Assembly: GCF_014323725.1 (NCBI RefSeq) | Contig: NZ_JABVED010000005.1 | Coordinates: forward strand, 310,045 to 374,044 | Reading direction: 5' to 3' | Length of the DNA: 64,000 nucleotides | DNA from: Actinokineospora xionganensis | Lineage (GTDB): Bacteria; Actinomycetota; Actinomycetes; Mycobacteriales; Pseudonocardiaceae | Shown here: in pieces, positions 8,599-21,655 of the stretch | How the letters are laid out: every line of letters begins with the position of its first letter | Numbering within the stretch: position 1 is the first letter of the stretch | Program-made: the position numbers and the translations under genes | Notes under the pieces: model-generated | Databases searched by the model: none | Told to the model about the DNA's origin: nothing | Seen by the model: the letters and a program-made list of their open reading frames with translations, nothing else

Positions 8599-10551
8599 AT
8601 GGGGTGGATCATGCGTTTGCTTGTCCTGACGCTGTCATTGGTGCTGGTGGCAGGCTGCGAGCCGGATCCACCGCCTCCGCCGGACTCCGTGGACACGAAG
8701 CCCGCGGAGACCGGCGCGCCCTTGTTCGCCTACGCCGAGGAGGGCAAGCTCCGGCTGATGCGGGCCGGTGCCGTGGTCGCCGAACTCGACGCCGACACCG
8801 GTGAACAAGCGGAATGGGCACCGGACGGGTCGCGGTTCGTGGCGATCGCGGGCGAGCAACTGGTCTCGATCGACGCGCGGACCGGCGCCATCGCGAAGGC
8901 CGCTTGCACCTGCCACGACGTCGCTATCGCGGCCGGGAAGGTGTACGTCTCGGCGCAATACGGCGCGACCGAGCTGACAGTGTTCGACCTCGCCACCCTC
9001 AAGCCCCAGGGGCCGCTGAAACTGGACAACGGCGCCTCGTCGATCGCCGGCGCGGGTGATCGGCTGGTGACGTTCCAGATCTCGCAAACCGGTGCCCGCG
9101 ACGCGAGCGAACTGATCATCGTCGACCCGGCCACCGGCAAGACGACGAACGCGGGCAAGGCCGGCCAGGTGGCGGACACCGCGTTCACCCCGCGCGGCTG
9201 GTCGGGTGGGCCGCTGTTCGCCTACGCCACCACGGGATCCACGGGCGCGGCGACAGCGGTGGCCGAGGTGTTCTGGCTCGACCCCACCAGCCCGGCCGAG
9301 CAGACGCGGACCAGCGACCGGGAGTTGCGGCAGACGACACCGAACATCGCCGCCGACGACTGGAACAGCAGCCGCGACCACCTCTGGTGGGCGGCGGACG
9401 GCACCCTGCGCACAGCCGCGTGGACGTGGTCATGCACCTACGGCGGGCTGAACGGACCGCGGTGCGGTGAGAAGTCCGCGCACACTCAATGGCGTTACGA
9501 CGGCGCACAATGGGCGCGGACCGACGAACGTGACCTAGACAGCGTCTTCGACATCGGCGCGGGGAGCAGTCTTGAACTCGGCAGGGGAGAGGAAGACAAG
9601 CCACTCACCTTGGTGGAAGGCCAAAACCGGACCGCGCTCAGCACCCACGCCCTTCAGGTGTGGATTCCCCCGCAGCGCGGTCGCCCGACCGGCGACTCCT
9701 CGCAGGCGGCGCTGGCCAAGCAGTGGGCTCCTCTGGTTCGCCTGTCGCAGTTCGATCTAGCGGGCCCGGCTGACCCGAGCGACTTCATCGTCCGCTCCAC
9801 GCTGAGGTGGAGTCACGACAGCAACTGCCACGACCACCACATCGCGCGCGACCTCGACGAACGCGTCCTCGGACAGGGCGGTTACCACCACCAGTCGGGA
9901 GGGAAGCCGCATTATCCGTTGAACCGCGAGTGTCCCCACGAAGGCGACCCGCTCCCGTCGAACCACACCGAGGACGTCGGCTCGGGAGAGTTCCTTGGAC
10001 CCGAGGGTTTCTTCCTCGATGCCGACAACCTCGCCATCGCCGGCATCGACGATCCTCACCGGTCCGACGGAGTGAACACCGCCCCCGTCTACTGGCAGCA
10101 CGCCGATCAAGACGGCAAGCCGGGCGGCAGGGTCGCGGTCATCTACTGGCTGTTCTACCCCACCAACCCGAACGCCAACCCGCACGAGGGCGACTGGGAA
10201 CGAGTAGCCGTCGTGTTCGACGACAAAACGCCTGTCCAGCTGACCTTCTGGGCGCACGGGCACGCCTGCGGCCTGCCGTGGAACGACGCCGAAAAGTCTG
10301 ACGGCCATCCCGTCGCCTACTCGGCTGTCCTCTCACATGCGTCATACCCGCGGCCGGGACGAAACAAGCAGGACATCGCCAACCCCGGCGACCGCTGGAC
10401 CACCTGGGCGAAGCTCGAACCTGTCACCGAGCAGCCCTGGTGGGGCTACACGGGAGCATGGGGTGAGGGCGGACCCAAGCATCTTCGAGGCCCATCCGGC
10501 CCCTCACCCGGGCGAGGCGTTGGCGAGGCGTTCTCCACGGACAAGTGTTAG
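8599..10551 (+). CDS. Large lipoprotein: beta-propeller-like N-half fused to Vps62 domain
   Basis: The 650-residue protein has a lipobox (LVLVAGC) and a proline-rich linker (PPPPPD). Residues about 35-340 look like repeated beta blades (WAPDGSRFVAIAG, DDWNSSRDHLWWAADG) of a propeller-like module. Residues about 360-645 form a Vps62-like domain (APLVRLSQFD, APVYWQHADQ, VIYWLFYPTNPNANPHEGDWERVAVVFDD, YSAVLSHASYPR, EQPWWGYTGAWG), paralogous to the gene at 6490. ATG 8599 and ATG 8611 are both possible; the second gives a more typical lipoprotein start. It is the last gene before a strong hairpin. Confidence 0.72.
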   Translation: MGWIMRLLVLTLSLVLVAGCEPDPPPPPDSVDTKPAETGAPLFAYAEEGKLRLMRAGAVVAELDADTGEQAEWAPDGSRFVAIAGEQLVSIDARTGAIAKAACTCHDVAIAAGKVYVSAQYGATELTVFDLATLKPQGPLKLDNGASSIAGAGDRLVTFQISQTGARDASELIIVDPATGKTTNAGKAGQVADTAFTPRGWSGGPLFAYATTGSTGAATAVAEVFWLDPTSPAEQTRTSDRELRQTTPNIAADDWNSSRDHLWWAADGTLRTAAWTWSCTYGGLNGPRCGEKSAHTQWRYDGAQWARTDERDLDSVFDIGAGSSLELGRGEEDKPLTLVEGQNRTALSTHALQVWIPPQRGRPTGDSSQAALAKQWAPLVRLSQFDLAGPADPSDFIVRSTLRWSHDSNCHDHHIARDLDERVLGQGGYHHQSGGKPHYPLNRECPHEGDPLPSNHTEDVGSGEFLGPEGFFLDADNLAIAGIDDPHRSDGVNTAPVYWQHADQDGKPGGRVAVIYWLFYPTNPNANPHEGDWERVAVVFDDKTPVQLTFWAHGHACGLPWNDAEKSDGHPVAYSAVLSHASYPRPGRNKQDIANPGDRWTTWAKLEPVTEQPWWGYTGAWGEGGPKHLRGPSGPSPGRGVGEAFSTDKC

Positions 10552-10585
10552 CCCGACGGCTCGGCACCCGGAACCGGGAATGAAA

Positions 10586-10617
10586 ACGGCCCGCGAGCGC
10601 CATTGCTCGCGGGCCGT
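10586..10617. terminator. Bidirectional terminator hairpin between the Vps62 lipoprotein and gltD
   Basis: ACGGCCCGCGAGC (10586-10598) pairs perfectly with GCTCGCGGGCCGT (10605-10617) around a 6-base loop, in the 79-bp gap between convergent genes. The stem matches the terminator at 6311-6346 over 12 bp. Confidence 0.82.
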
Positions 10618-10630
10618 CGTCAGCACCCCA

Positions 10631-12074
10631 TCAGACCAGCGGACGGTCCGTGGGCTCGATCGGCCGCGGCAGCACTGCCCGGCCGGTCAGGTAGGCGTCG
10701 ACGCCTGCCGCGGCGCTGCGGCCCTCGGCGATCGCCCACACGATCAGGGACTGGCCGCGGCCCATGTCGCCCGCGGTGAAGACGCCCTCGACGGACGTCT
10801 GGAAGTCGGTGCCCCGGGCCACGTTGCCGCGCGGGTCGAGGTCGACGCCCAGGTCGGTGAGCAGGCCGTCCTTCTCCGGGCCGACGAAGCCCATCGCCAG
10901 GGTGACCAGGTCGGCCGGGATCTCCCGTTCCGAGCCGGGGACGGGGACGAATTTGCCGCCCTCGTTGGCCACCTCCGTCAGGCGCAGCGCCCGCACGTTG
11001 CCCTCGGCGTCACCCACGAACTCCGTGGTGGACACCGAGTACACGCGCTCGCCGCCCTCCTCGTGGGCCGAGGTGACCCGGTAGAGCATCGGGTACGTCG
11101 GCCACGGGTTGACGTCCGCGCGCGACTCCGGCGGCTTGGGCATGATCTCCAGCTGGGTGACTGAAGCCGCGCCCTGCCGGTGTGCCGTGCCGACGCAGTC
11201 CGCGCCGGTGTCGCCGCCGCCGATGACGACGACGTGCTTGCCCTCGGCGTGGATCGGGGAGCGGTCCAGCGTCCCGGCCGCGACCTTGTTCGCCGGGGGC
11301 AGGTACTCCATCGCCTGGTACACGCCGGTCAGCGAGCGGCCGGGGATGGGCAGGTCGCGCCACGCGGTGGCGCCGCCCGCCAACACGACAGCGTCGTAGT
11401 CGTCGCGCAGCTGCGAGACGGTGACGTCCACGCCGACGTTGACGTTCGTGCGGAACTCGGTGCCCTCGGCCTTCATCTGCTCAAGGCGCTTGTCCAGCCG
11501 GGACTTCTCCATCTTGAACTCGGGAATCCCGTACCGAAGCAGACCGCCGATCGCGTCGGCCCGCTCCAGCACCACGACGTCGTGGCCCGCGCGGGTCAGC
11601 TGCTGGGCGGCGGCCAGGCCGGCGGGGCCGGAGCCGACCACGGCGACCTTTTTGCCGGTGCGCACGGTCGGGACCTCGGGCTTGATCCAGCCCTCGTCCC
11701 ACGCCCGGTCGACGATCGAGATCTCGACCCGCTTGATGGACACCGCGTCGTCGTTGATGCCGAGGACGCACGCGGACTCACACGGGGCCGGGCACAGCGT
11801 TCCCGTGAACTCCGGGAAGTTGTTCGTCGCGTGCAGCCGCTCCGCCGCGGTCTTCCAATCGTCGCGCCAGACCAGGGTGTTCCACTCCGGCACCAGGTTG
11901 CCCAGCGGGCAGCCCTGGTGGCAGAACGGGATGCCGCAGTCCATGCAGCGCCCGGCCTGCTTCTGCACGCGCTCGTTGCCGAACTCGTCGTAGACCTCGC
12001 GCCAGTCCTTCAGGCGCAGGAACACCGGCCGGTGGGACGCGTTCTCCCGCGGCGTGGTCAGAAAGCCCTTGGGG

Positions 12075-12082
<8 letters not shown>
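10631..12082 (-). CDS. gltD: Glutamate synthase small subunit
   Basis: This 483-residue protein is the electron-entry subunit of NADPH-dependent GOGAT, passing electrons to GltB to make two glutamates from glutamine and 2-oxoglutarate. The N-terminal iron-sulfur Cys motif [18 protein letters not shown] is present, followed by a second Cys region ([12 protein letters not shown]). The FAD-binding [13 protein letters not shown] and the NADPH-binding GGGDTGADC are intact. I chose ATG 12082, the native MADPKGF start; it overlaps the gltB stop by 8 bases, indicating translational coupling. It is the second gene of a gltBD operon. Confidence 0.95.
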
Positions 12083-16610
<4,528 letters not shown>

Positions 16611-17072
16611 GTGAAGCGGCCCTCCCTCTGCTCTGAAGCGCACACGGGCGCGCCGAGTAATCAGGGAAAGCCGCAATGGGCACTTTCACCGTCGACTCGG
16701 CCCGGTGTGCGTCGCGGTGCTGTGCGGCGACGTGCGGAAATAGCCCGGGCTTGGGCGGTTGAGCGCACCTCATCGTGCGGAGTGGCAGCGCACCTCGTCG
16801 TGCGGCCTGCGTGCGGCGGTCGGGTCCGGTGTGGACGCCGTCGTCACGCGATATCGCCCCAGGATCGTCTGGGACTTTCCATGACAATAGTGTGAACTCG
16901 GCGTTATCGGGATACGCCGAACGGAGCTCGTGGCGAACACCACGTGCCCTTGACGCCGGGTCTTCGTCGCCATGATAGCTCTGACCAGGCGATTCGGCGT
17001 TTCGGGAGCGTTTCGAGCTCGTCGGACGTTGTCGAGATATCCGGCTGAATTTCTCCAGGGAAGGGACTCGCG
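16611..17072. other. 462-bp divergent intergenic region, gltB / fxsA
   Basis: No gene is supported here. The region must hold the leftward gltBD promoter and the rightward fxsA promoter. I see an 18-bp direct repeat at 16763-16805 and otherwise no clear hairpin or riboswitch fold. Glutamine riboswitches and GlnR sites would be relevant, but I could not recognise either with confidence. Confidence 0.5.
16763..16805. repeat. 18-bp direct repeat upstream of gltB
   Basis: GCGCACCTCATCGTGCGG (16763-16780) recurs with one substitution as GCGCACCTCGTCGTGCGG (16788-16805), offset by 25 bp. Each copy contains the imperfect inverted halves CGCAC and GTGCG. It lies about 155-195 bp before the gltB start and could be a paired operator. 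Confidence 0.5.
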
Positions 17073-17558
17073 GTGCCGATTCTGTTGGTGCTGTTCCTCG
17101 CCGTCGTAGCGGAAATCACCGTGATGGTCACTGTCGGCAACCTTGTCGGCATCCTGCCGACCATCTTGCTGCTTATCGCCGCGACCGTCCTGGGCGTTGC
17201 ACTGCTGCGCCGAGAGGGCGTCAAAACCATCGGCGCGCTGCAGGCGGCGATCACGGCCCGCCGTCCGCCGGAGCGTGAGATCCTCGACGGTGTGCTCGTC
17301 GCGGCCGCGGGCGTGCTGGTGATTCTGCCCGGCTTCATCAGCGACATCCTCGCGATCCTGCTGTTGCTCCCGCCGACCCGCGCGATCGTGCGCCGCAGGC
17401 TCGTCCGCCGGGCCGAGGTCGCCGTGGCCAACCGGGAGCGCCGGACGATCATCGTGGACTCGGTGGTGGTCGACCCGGACGCGAATCACCACGGCTCTTC
17501 CGATTCTGGGTCGAATCCCACTATCTTCCTCCCGGAGAGCAGGCGCGGGACCGACTGA
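17073..17558 (+). CDS. fxsA: FxsA family membrane protein
   Basis: The 161-residue protein has hydrophobic segments at about 2-18, 24-46 and 70-95 and a charged cytoplasmic tail, typical of FxsA. Family features are the N-terminal LFLAVVAEITVMVTVGNLVG, the middle GALQAAITARRPPEREILDG and the segment LILPGFISDILAILLLLPPTR. In E. coli FxsA relieves F-plasmid exclusion of phage T7; its role in actinobacteria is unknown. GTG 17073 follows AGGGAAGGGA. It is a single gene divergent from gltB. Confidence 0.88.
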   Translation: MPILLVLFLAVVAEITVMVTVGNLVGILPTILLLIAATVLGVALLRREGVKTIGALQAAITARRPPEREILDGVLVAAAGVLVILPGFISDILAILLLLPPTRAIVRRRLVRRAEVAVANRERRTIIVDSVVVDPDANHHGSSDSGSNPTIFLPESRRGTD

Positions 17559-17629
17559 GCGCCTCCTCCATCAGGTGAACAGGCCGTCGTGCCGCGCGCC
17601 CGTCGCCGTGTTTCGGAAGGATTGGCCGC

Positions 17630-18175
17630 ATGCTTCGTTCACTTGTCGCGATCCCCGCGGCGGCGGCACTGCTGCTCGCCGTGACGGTCCCCGCGTCCGC
17701 CGCGGGCCCCACCAAGGGCACGTTCCAGCCCTACAGCCCGGGTGCCACGGCGATCACGTACGCGCCCGACAAGGTCCCCGTCGGTTCCCGTGCGGCGGTC
17801 GTCCCGATCTCCGAGGGCGACAAGACGGTGGTCATCCTGCTCGTCAACGGCCTGCTGCCGGACCGGCACTACGGCGCCCACGTGCACGTCAAACCCTGCG
17901 GCGCGCTGCCCACCGACGCGGGCCCGCACTTCCAGAACGTGAAGGACCCGGTGGTCCCGTCGGTCGACCCGGCCTACGCCAACCCGGACAACGAGATCTG
18001 GCTCGACTTCGAAACCGACGCCCGCGGCAACGGTCACGCGATGGCGAAGGTCGACTGGACCTTCGACGACCGCCAGGCCGACTCCGTCGTGATCCACGCC
18101 GAACACACCCAAACCGCCCCCGGTGAGGCGGGCACGGCGGGCCCGCGGCTGGCGTGCATCACCCTCGACGACTGA
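17630..18175 (+). CDS. sodC: Secreted Cu/Zn superoxide dismutase-like protein
   Basis: The 181-residue protein has a cleavable signal peptide (about 1-25). SodC-like features are the copper pair in YGAHVHVKPCG, a further His in GPHFQN, the His of VVIHAEHT, and the end AGPRLACI, which holds the conserved active-site Arg and the second disulfide Cys. The zinc-loop histidines of classical Cu/Zn enzymes are not seen; this stretch reads DPAYANPDNEIWLDF. It may therefore be copper-only, as reported for mycobacterial SodC. ATG 17630 is preceded by GGAAGGA. Confidence 0.8.
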   Translation: MLRSLVAIPAAAALLLAVTVPASAAGPTKGTFQPYSPGATAITYAPDKVPVGSRAAVVPISEGDKTVVILLVNGLLPDRHYGAHVHVKPCGALPTDAGPHFQNVKDPVVPSVDPAYANPDNEIWLDFETDARGNGHAMAKVDWTFDDRQADSVVIHAEHTQTAPGEAGTAGPRLACITLDD

Positions 18176-18204
18176 GCCACGCTCGGCGACGGTGGGGAAC
18201 TCAG

Positions 18205-18411
18205 ATGACGGCGATCGTGGCGCTGTGGCGCGACGGCAGATTGCCCGCCGAGGACGGCCTGTTCTTCGCCGAGGGCCAGTCGTTCGTGGTCGACGACATC
18301 AAGGAATTCGGGCTGGCCGAACTCCTCGCGGAGGACTCGGACTGGGTCACGTCGATCGACATCGCCCGCGAGGTGGAGTCGAACCCGTTCTCGGAGATCA
18401 AGCTCGACTTC
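18205..18411 (+). pseudogene. Truncated 5' remnant of an unidentified gene
   Basis: From ATG 18205 about 69 codons show strong GC-rich third positions (GLFFAEGQSFVVDDIKEFG and following), ending near EIKLDF. At about 18412 the codon bias collapses abruptly (TGT ACC AGG TTT CGT GCT TTG) although the frame stays open to 18627. This looks like the start of a real gene cut off at a breakpoint. I do not recognise the family. A genuine small protein cannot be excluded. Confidence 0.35.
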
Positions 18412-18832
18412 TGTACCAGGTTTCGTGCTTTGGTCAGCTGCTCAGGCCCAACGCCGCCCCTTGGGGGAGGTGCCGCTGCGCATGTGCTTCGCCCAGGCGC
18501 ACCATCAGCCGCTATTCATCGACGGGCTGGTCAGGCCCGCACTCGGATGGAAGTCGCCGCCGACCCGAGGCCCGAGAGAATCTCTGCGGCGGCCCCAACA
18601 GGACCATCCTCGTGGACCGGTTGGTGATCGTCAACGCCGCTGGAACCCATGAGTGGACCGACCTGGGCCAGACTCTCGGGATTCCCTGCCAACCCGAGAC
18701 TCAGCGGGGGACCTCCCAGCCGTGCCGAGTAACGGGGGACTCAGACTCACGGTTAGCAGGTGACGGTCACGTCGACCTCGGGCGTCGCTGACGATCTCGC
18801 TGGAGACACCGCAACATCCATGACCTGTGCAA
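18412..18832. other. Gene-fragment debris between sodC and the cluster
   Basis: No intact gene is seen in these 421 bases. Two short stretches with coding-like third positions lie in different plus-strand frames: one near 18470-18560 (EVPLRMCFAQAHHQPLFIDG) and one near 18590-18670 (GGPNRTILVDRLVIVNAAG). Frame changes and stops between them suggest decayed coding sequence, possibly one gene broken by frameshifts. The stretch ends at a strong hairpin and marks the left border of the biosynthetic cluster. Confidence 0.4.
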
Positions 18833-18870
18833 ACGCCGCGGGGGCCGAGCGAACTCGACCCCCGCGGCGT
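18833..18870 (-). terminator. Terminator hairpin after the thioesterase gene
   Basis: ACGCCGCGGGGG (18833-18844) pairs perfectly with CCCCCGCGGCGT (18859-18870), a 12-bp stem with a 14-base loop. It lies 12 bp beyond the stop codon of the minus-strand thioesterase and would end the tailoring operon transcribed from 22.7 kb. Confidence 0.75.
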
Positions 18871-18881
18871 GGTCTTCGGTG

Positions 18882-19325
18882 CTACTGCGCCTGCAACGTC
18901 TTGTAGATCGCGCGGGTGTCCTCCTGCCAGGACGTCGGCCGGAAGGTGCGCGGATCGAGCCGGATATGAACCCGCTTGCCTTCGGCGTGCACCGTCGCCG
19001 AGTCGGCACTGAGCACCCGGAACGCGTAGACGACGCTGCTGTCGCCGACGTGGTCGACGATCAGCTGGACTCCCACCTCACCGGTGCCGCGGATCGGCGC
19101 CTTGTAGGAGATGGAGAACTCGACGACGCCGACCGAGGCGTCGACGTGGCCGAGCTTGCCGTCGCGGTAGCTGTACCCGTGTCGGTCCCAGAACAGGGTG
19201 AGCGCGCGCTCCACGAGCAAGCCGTAGCGGGTGTTGTGCACCAATCCCATCGAGTCCAGGTCCTCGAAATGCACGAAGACGGGTTCGACGTGGCCGGTGG
19301 TGACGGGTTGCGGTAAAGCGCTCAC
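18882..19325 (-). CDS. Hotdog-fold acyl-CoA thioesterase
   Basis: The 147-residue protein fits the 4-hydroxybenzoyl-CoA/YbgC-like thioesterase family: HFEDLDSMGLVHNTRYGLLVERAL holds the conserved D-x-x-G-x-V-x-N/H region, and VEFSISYKAPIRGTGEVGV follows. It would hydrolyse an acyl-CoA or acyl-ACP thioester. GTG 19325 is preceded by GGGAGGAACC. It is the last gene of the leftward operon MT2-P450-MT1-thioesterase, 46 bp after the methyltransferase, and is followed by a terminator. It could release or edit intermediates of the KAS/ACP system; this is inference. Confidence 0.8.
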   Translation of the reverse strand: MSALPQPVTTGHVEPVFVHFEDLDSMGLVHNTRYGLLVERALTLFWDRHGYSYRDGKLGHVDASVGVVEFSISYKAPIRGTGEVGVQLIVDHVGDSSVVYAFRVLSADSATVHAEGKRVHIRLDPRTFRPTSWQEDTRAIYKTLQAQ

Positions 19326-19371
19326 GGTGGTTCCTCCCGAACTGGTGGCGTGACGGCGAGCATACTCAGCG

Positions 19372-20391
19372 TCAGGTCGCCATGGCCTCGGTGATCGACA
19401 TCGCCGACGGCGTCGTGAGCACCCGGCTGAGCTTGAGGCCCGCGGCCGACAGCAGACCCGAGATCTCTTCCTCGGTGCGTTCCCGGCCCTCGAAGACGGT
19501 CATCATCAGCAGGTCGGACATCGGGTTGGGGTGCGGCAAGCCGCCCGGCGGGACCACGATGTCGATGATCAGCAGGCGCGCCGTGCCCGACATCGCCTGG
19601 CGGACCGTGCGCAGGATGCGGATCGCGTCCTCGTCGCTCTTGTCGTGGATGATCCGCTTGAGCAGGTACACGTCGCCGCCCGAGGGCACGGCGGAGAAGA
19701 AATCGCCCTCGGCGGTCTCGAACCGGTCGGCCACAGCCGGGTCTCGCACCCGGTGCCGGGCCAGGATCTCCGGCCGGTCGACCAGCACGCCACGCACGCT
19801 GGGATTGCGCGTCAGCACCGCGTGCAGCATGCCGCCGAGACCGCCCGCGATGTCGATCACGGTGCCGTTCTCAGGGAACTCGTAGCTCTCGGCCATGCCG
19901 CCGTGCTCGAGGACCGACAGGTCGGCCATGGCGTCGGCGAACAGCGTGGCCGCCTCGGCGTCCTTCGCGAGGTGGTCGAAGATCTGGCCGCCGAACAGTT
20001 CGTCGAACACGGTGTTGCCCTTGCCGACCGTGTCCGACAGCCTGCCCGCGGGCAGCCAGTACATGTCGCTGGTGAACAGCAGCACCAGGTTTCGCAGCGT
20101 CACCGGCGAGCCCCCGCGAAGCAGGCTGGCGGCGACGGTCGTGTGGAACCTGCCGTCCTCGTCTTCGCGGAACACCCCGCGCCCGGCGAGGAAGCGCAGC
20201 ACGCGGTGCAGGTGGTCGGCGTGCAGTCCGGTGCGCTCGGCGAGGTCCGCGGCGGTGCGCGGGCCGTCGGCGAGGTGCTCGGCGATGTCCGCGTTCGCCG
20301 CGACCCGCAGCGCCGCGGGATAGAGGTAGCTCAAGGCGTCGCCGAGCAACTGCCGAACGGCGGCGCCGATCTCCTTGGGGTCCGTGCTCAC
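19372..20391 (-). CDS. SAM-dependent O-methyltransferase (AdoMet_MTase class with dimerisation domain), copy 1
   Basis: The 339-residue protein has an N-terminal winged-helix dimerisation domain (about 15-105, YLYPAALRVAANADIAEHL) and a C-terminal Rossmann SAM-binding domain with VIDIAGGLGGMLHAVL as motif I. The conserved LLKRIIHDKSDEDAIRILR contains the His/Asp region of plant-type O-methyltransferases. It is a clear paralogue of the gene at 21656, sharing most motifs. The start is GTG 20391 behind GGAAGG. The position in the P450 operon argues for tailoring of the cluster product, for example methylation of a hydroxyl made by the P450. Confidence 0.85.
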   Translation of the reverse strand: MSTDPKEIGAAVRQLLGDALSYLYPAALRVAANADIAEHLADGPRTAADLAERTGLHADHLHRVLRFLAGRGVFREDEDGRFHTTVAASLLRGGSPVTLRNLVLLFTSDMYWLPAGRLSDTVGKGNTVFDELFGGQIFDHLAKDAEAATLFADAMADLSVLEHGGMAESYEFPENGTVIDIAGGLGGMLHAVLTRNPSVRGVLVDRPEILARHRVRDPAVADRFETAEGDFFSAVPSGGDVYLLKRIIHDKSDEDAIRILRTVRQAMSGTARLLIIDIVVPPGGLPHPNPMSDLLMMTVFEGRERTEEEISGLLSAAGLKLSRVLTTPSAMSITEAMAT

Positions 20392-20416
20392 AACGAGTGC
20401 CTTCCGTATCAGGTGA

Positions 20417-21640
20417 TCACCAGGTCACGAGGAAGTGTTCGAACCCGCCGAGCGCGGCGTTGTTCTTCCACCGCAGGTCGTCGGTCGTGCCCGCCATGGC
20501 CAGGTTCGGGAACCGGGTGAACAGCGCGTGCAGGCCGATCTCCACTTCCATCCTGGCCACCGGGGCGCCCAGGCAGAAGTGCGGGCCGTGGCCGAACCAG
20601 ACCTGCGACGGCTGCTTGCGCCGGATGTCGAAGGCCTCCGGGTCGTCGTAGACCCGGGGGTCGCGCAGCGCGGTCTCGTAGTTGACCACCATCGCCGTGC
20701 CCTTGGGGATGTCCACCCCGTGCAGCGTCATGTCGGCCATCGCGATGCGCGGGAACGGTGACACGCCGGGGATGCCGTGTCGGGAGATCTCCTCGACCGC
20801 GCCCGGCCACAGGCTCGGGTCGGCCATCAGGTCGGCGAGCTGATCGGGGTGGGTGAGCAGGTTCAGCACGCCGTCGGTCAGCACTGTCGCGCTCGTCTCG
20901 TGCCCGGCGACCAGCAGGAACGTGCCCAGGGAGATGACTTCGGACTCGGTCAGCGCACCCTCGGCGTCGGACTGGCGGGTCAGCGCGCTGAGGAAGTCGT
21001 CGCCGGGGTTCGCCCGCTTGCTCGCCACCAGGTCGGTGAAGTACGTGCGCAGCGCGACGTACGCGGCGCCGATCTGCTCGGCCGTCGAGCTGATCGTCAT
21101 GATCGTCTCGGTCCAGTCGGTGAACCGGGTCCAGTCCTCGAACGGGACGCCGAGCATGTCGCAGATGATCCGCAGCGGCAGCGGCCGGGAGAACGCCTCG
21201 TTGAGGTCGACCGGCTGCGGCATCGCGGCCATCTCATCCATCAGGTCGTCGGCGATCCTGCGGATCCGCGGCAGCAGCGCGTCGAGCCGTTCCGCGCTGA
21301 ACGCCTGCGCGGCCAGCTTGCGAATCCGGGTGTGCCGGGGCGGGTCCATGTTCATGATCGTGTCAGGGTTGGGCCGCACCGCCTGCGACCGCGGCGCGTA
21401 CTCCCCGCAGACCGCCGCGCGGCTGAACTCGCGGTCGGTGAGGACGTGCTTGAGGTCCTCGTGCCGGGTCACCAGCAGCGCTGGATCGCCGGTCACCAGG
21501 GAGATCGGGCACACCGGACGTTCCTCGCGCAGCTCGGCGAAGACCTCCGGGATGCGCACCGGGTCGACGCGCGGGATCGGCATCTGCAGCCGCTCGGCCG
21601 ACGCGGAGTCCGTCGCGCCGGAAAATGTCTCGTTGGACAC
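20417..21640 (-). CDS. Cytochrome P450
   Basis: The 407-residue protein has all P450 landmarks: the I-helix oxygen-activation motif AGHETS (245-250), the ExxR pair E284-R287, and the heme loop FGHGPHFCLGAP with Cys356 as axial ligand. It is a soluble bacterial class I enzyme, likely a CYP105/107-like hydroxylase, and needs a ferredoxin that is not encoded nearby. The ATG start is at 21640. It lies between two paralogous methyltransferase genes with gaps of 25 and 15 bp, so hydroxylation followed by O-methylation is the simplest guess. Confidence 0.92.
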   Translation of the reverse strand: MSNETFSGATDSASAERLQMPIPRVDPVRIPEVFAELREERPVCPISLVTGDPALLVTRHEDLKHVLTDREFSRAAVCGEYAPRSQAVRPNPDTIMNMDPPRHTRIRKLAAQAFSAERLDALLPRIRRIADDLMDEMAAMPQPVDLNEAFSRPLPLRIICDMLGVPFEDWTRFTDWTETIMTISSTAEQIGAAYVALRTYFTDLVASKRANPGDDFLSALTRQSDAEGALTESEVISLGTFLLVAGHETSATVLTDGVLNLLTHPDQLADLMADPSLWPGAVEEISRHGIPGVSPFPRIAMADMTLHGVDIPKGTAMVVNYETALRDPRVYDDPEAFDIRRKQPSQVWFGHGPHFCLGAPVARMEVEIGLHALFTRFPNLAMAGTTDDLRWKNNAALGGFEHFLVTW

Positions 21641-21655
21641 GGGTGCCTCCTGCGC

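Noticed and set aside
18688-18696. A third LuxR-type box (GGGATTCCC)
   Set aside because: Its half-sites are one base closer than in the other two copies, it lacks the CCCGGGGG flank, and it lies in gene debris.
18766-18834. 22-codon minus-strand open frame ending EVDVTVTC
   Set aside because: No ribosome binding site, no family, and it overlaps the decayed region and the hairpin edge; probably chance or a remnant.
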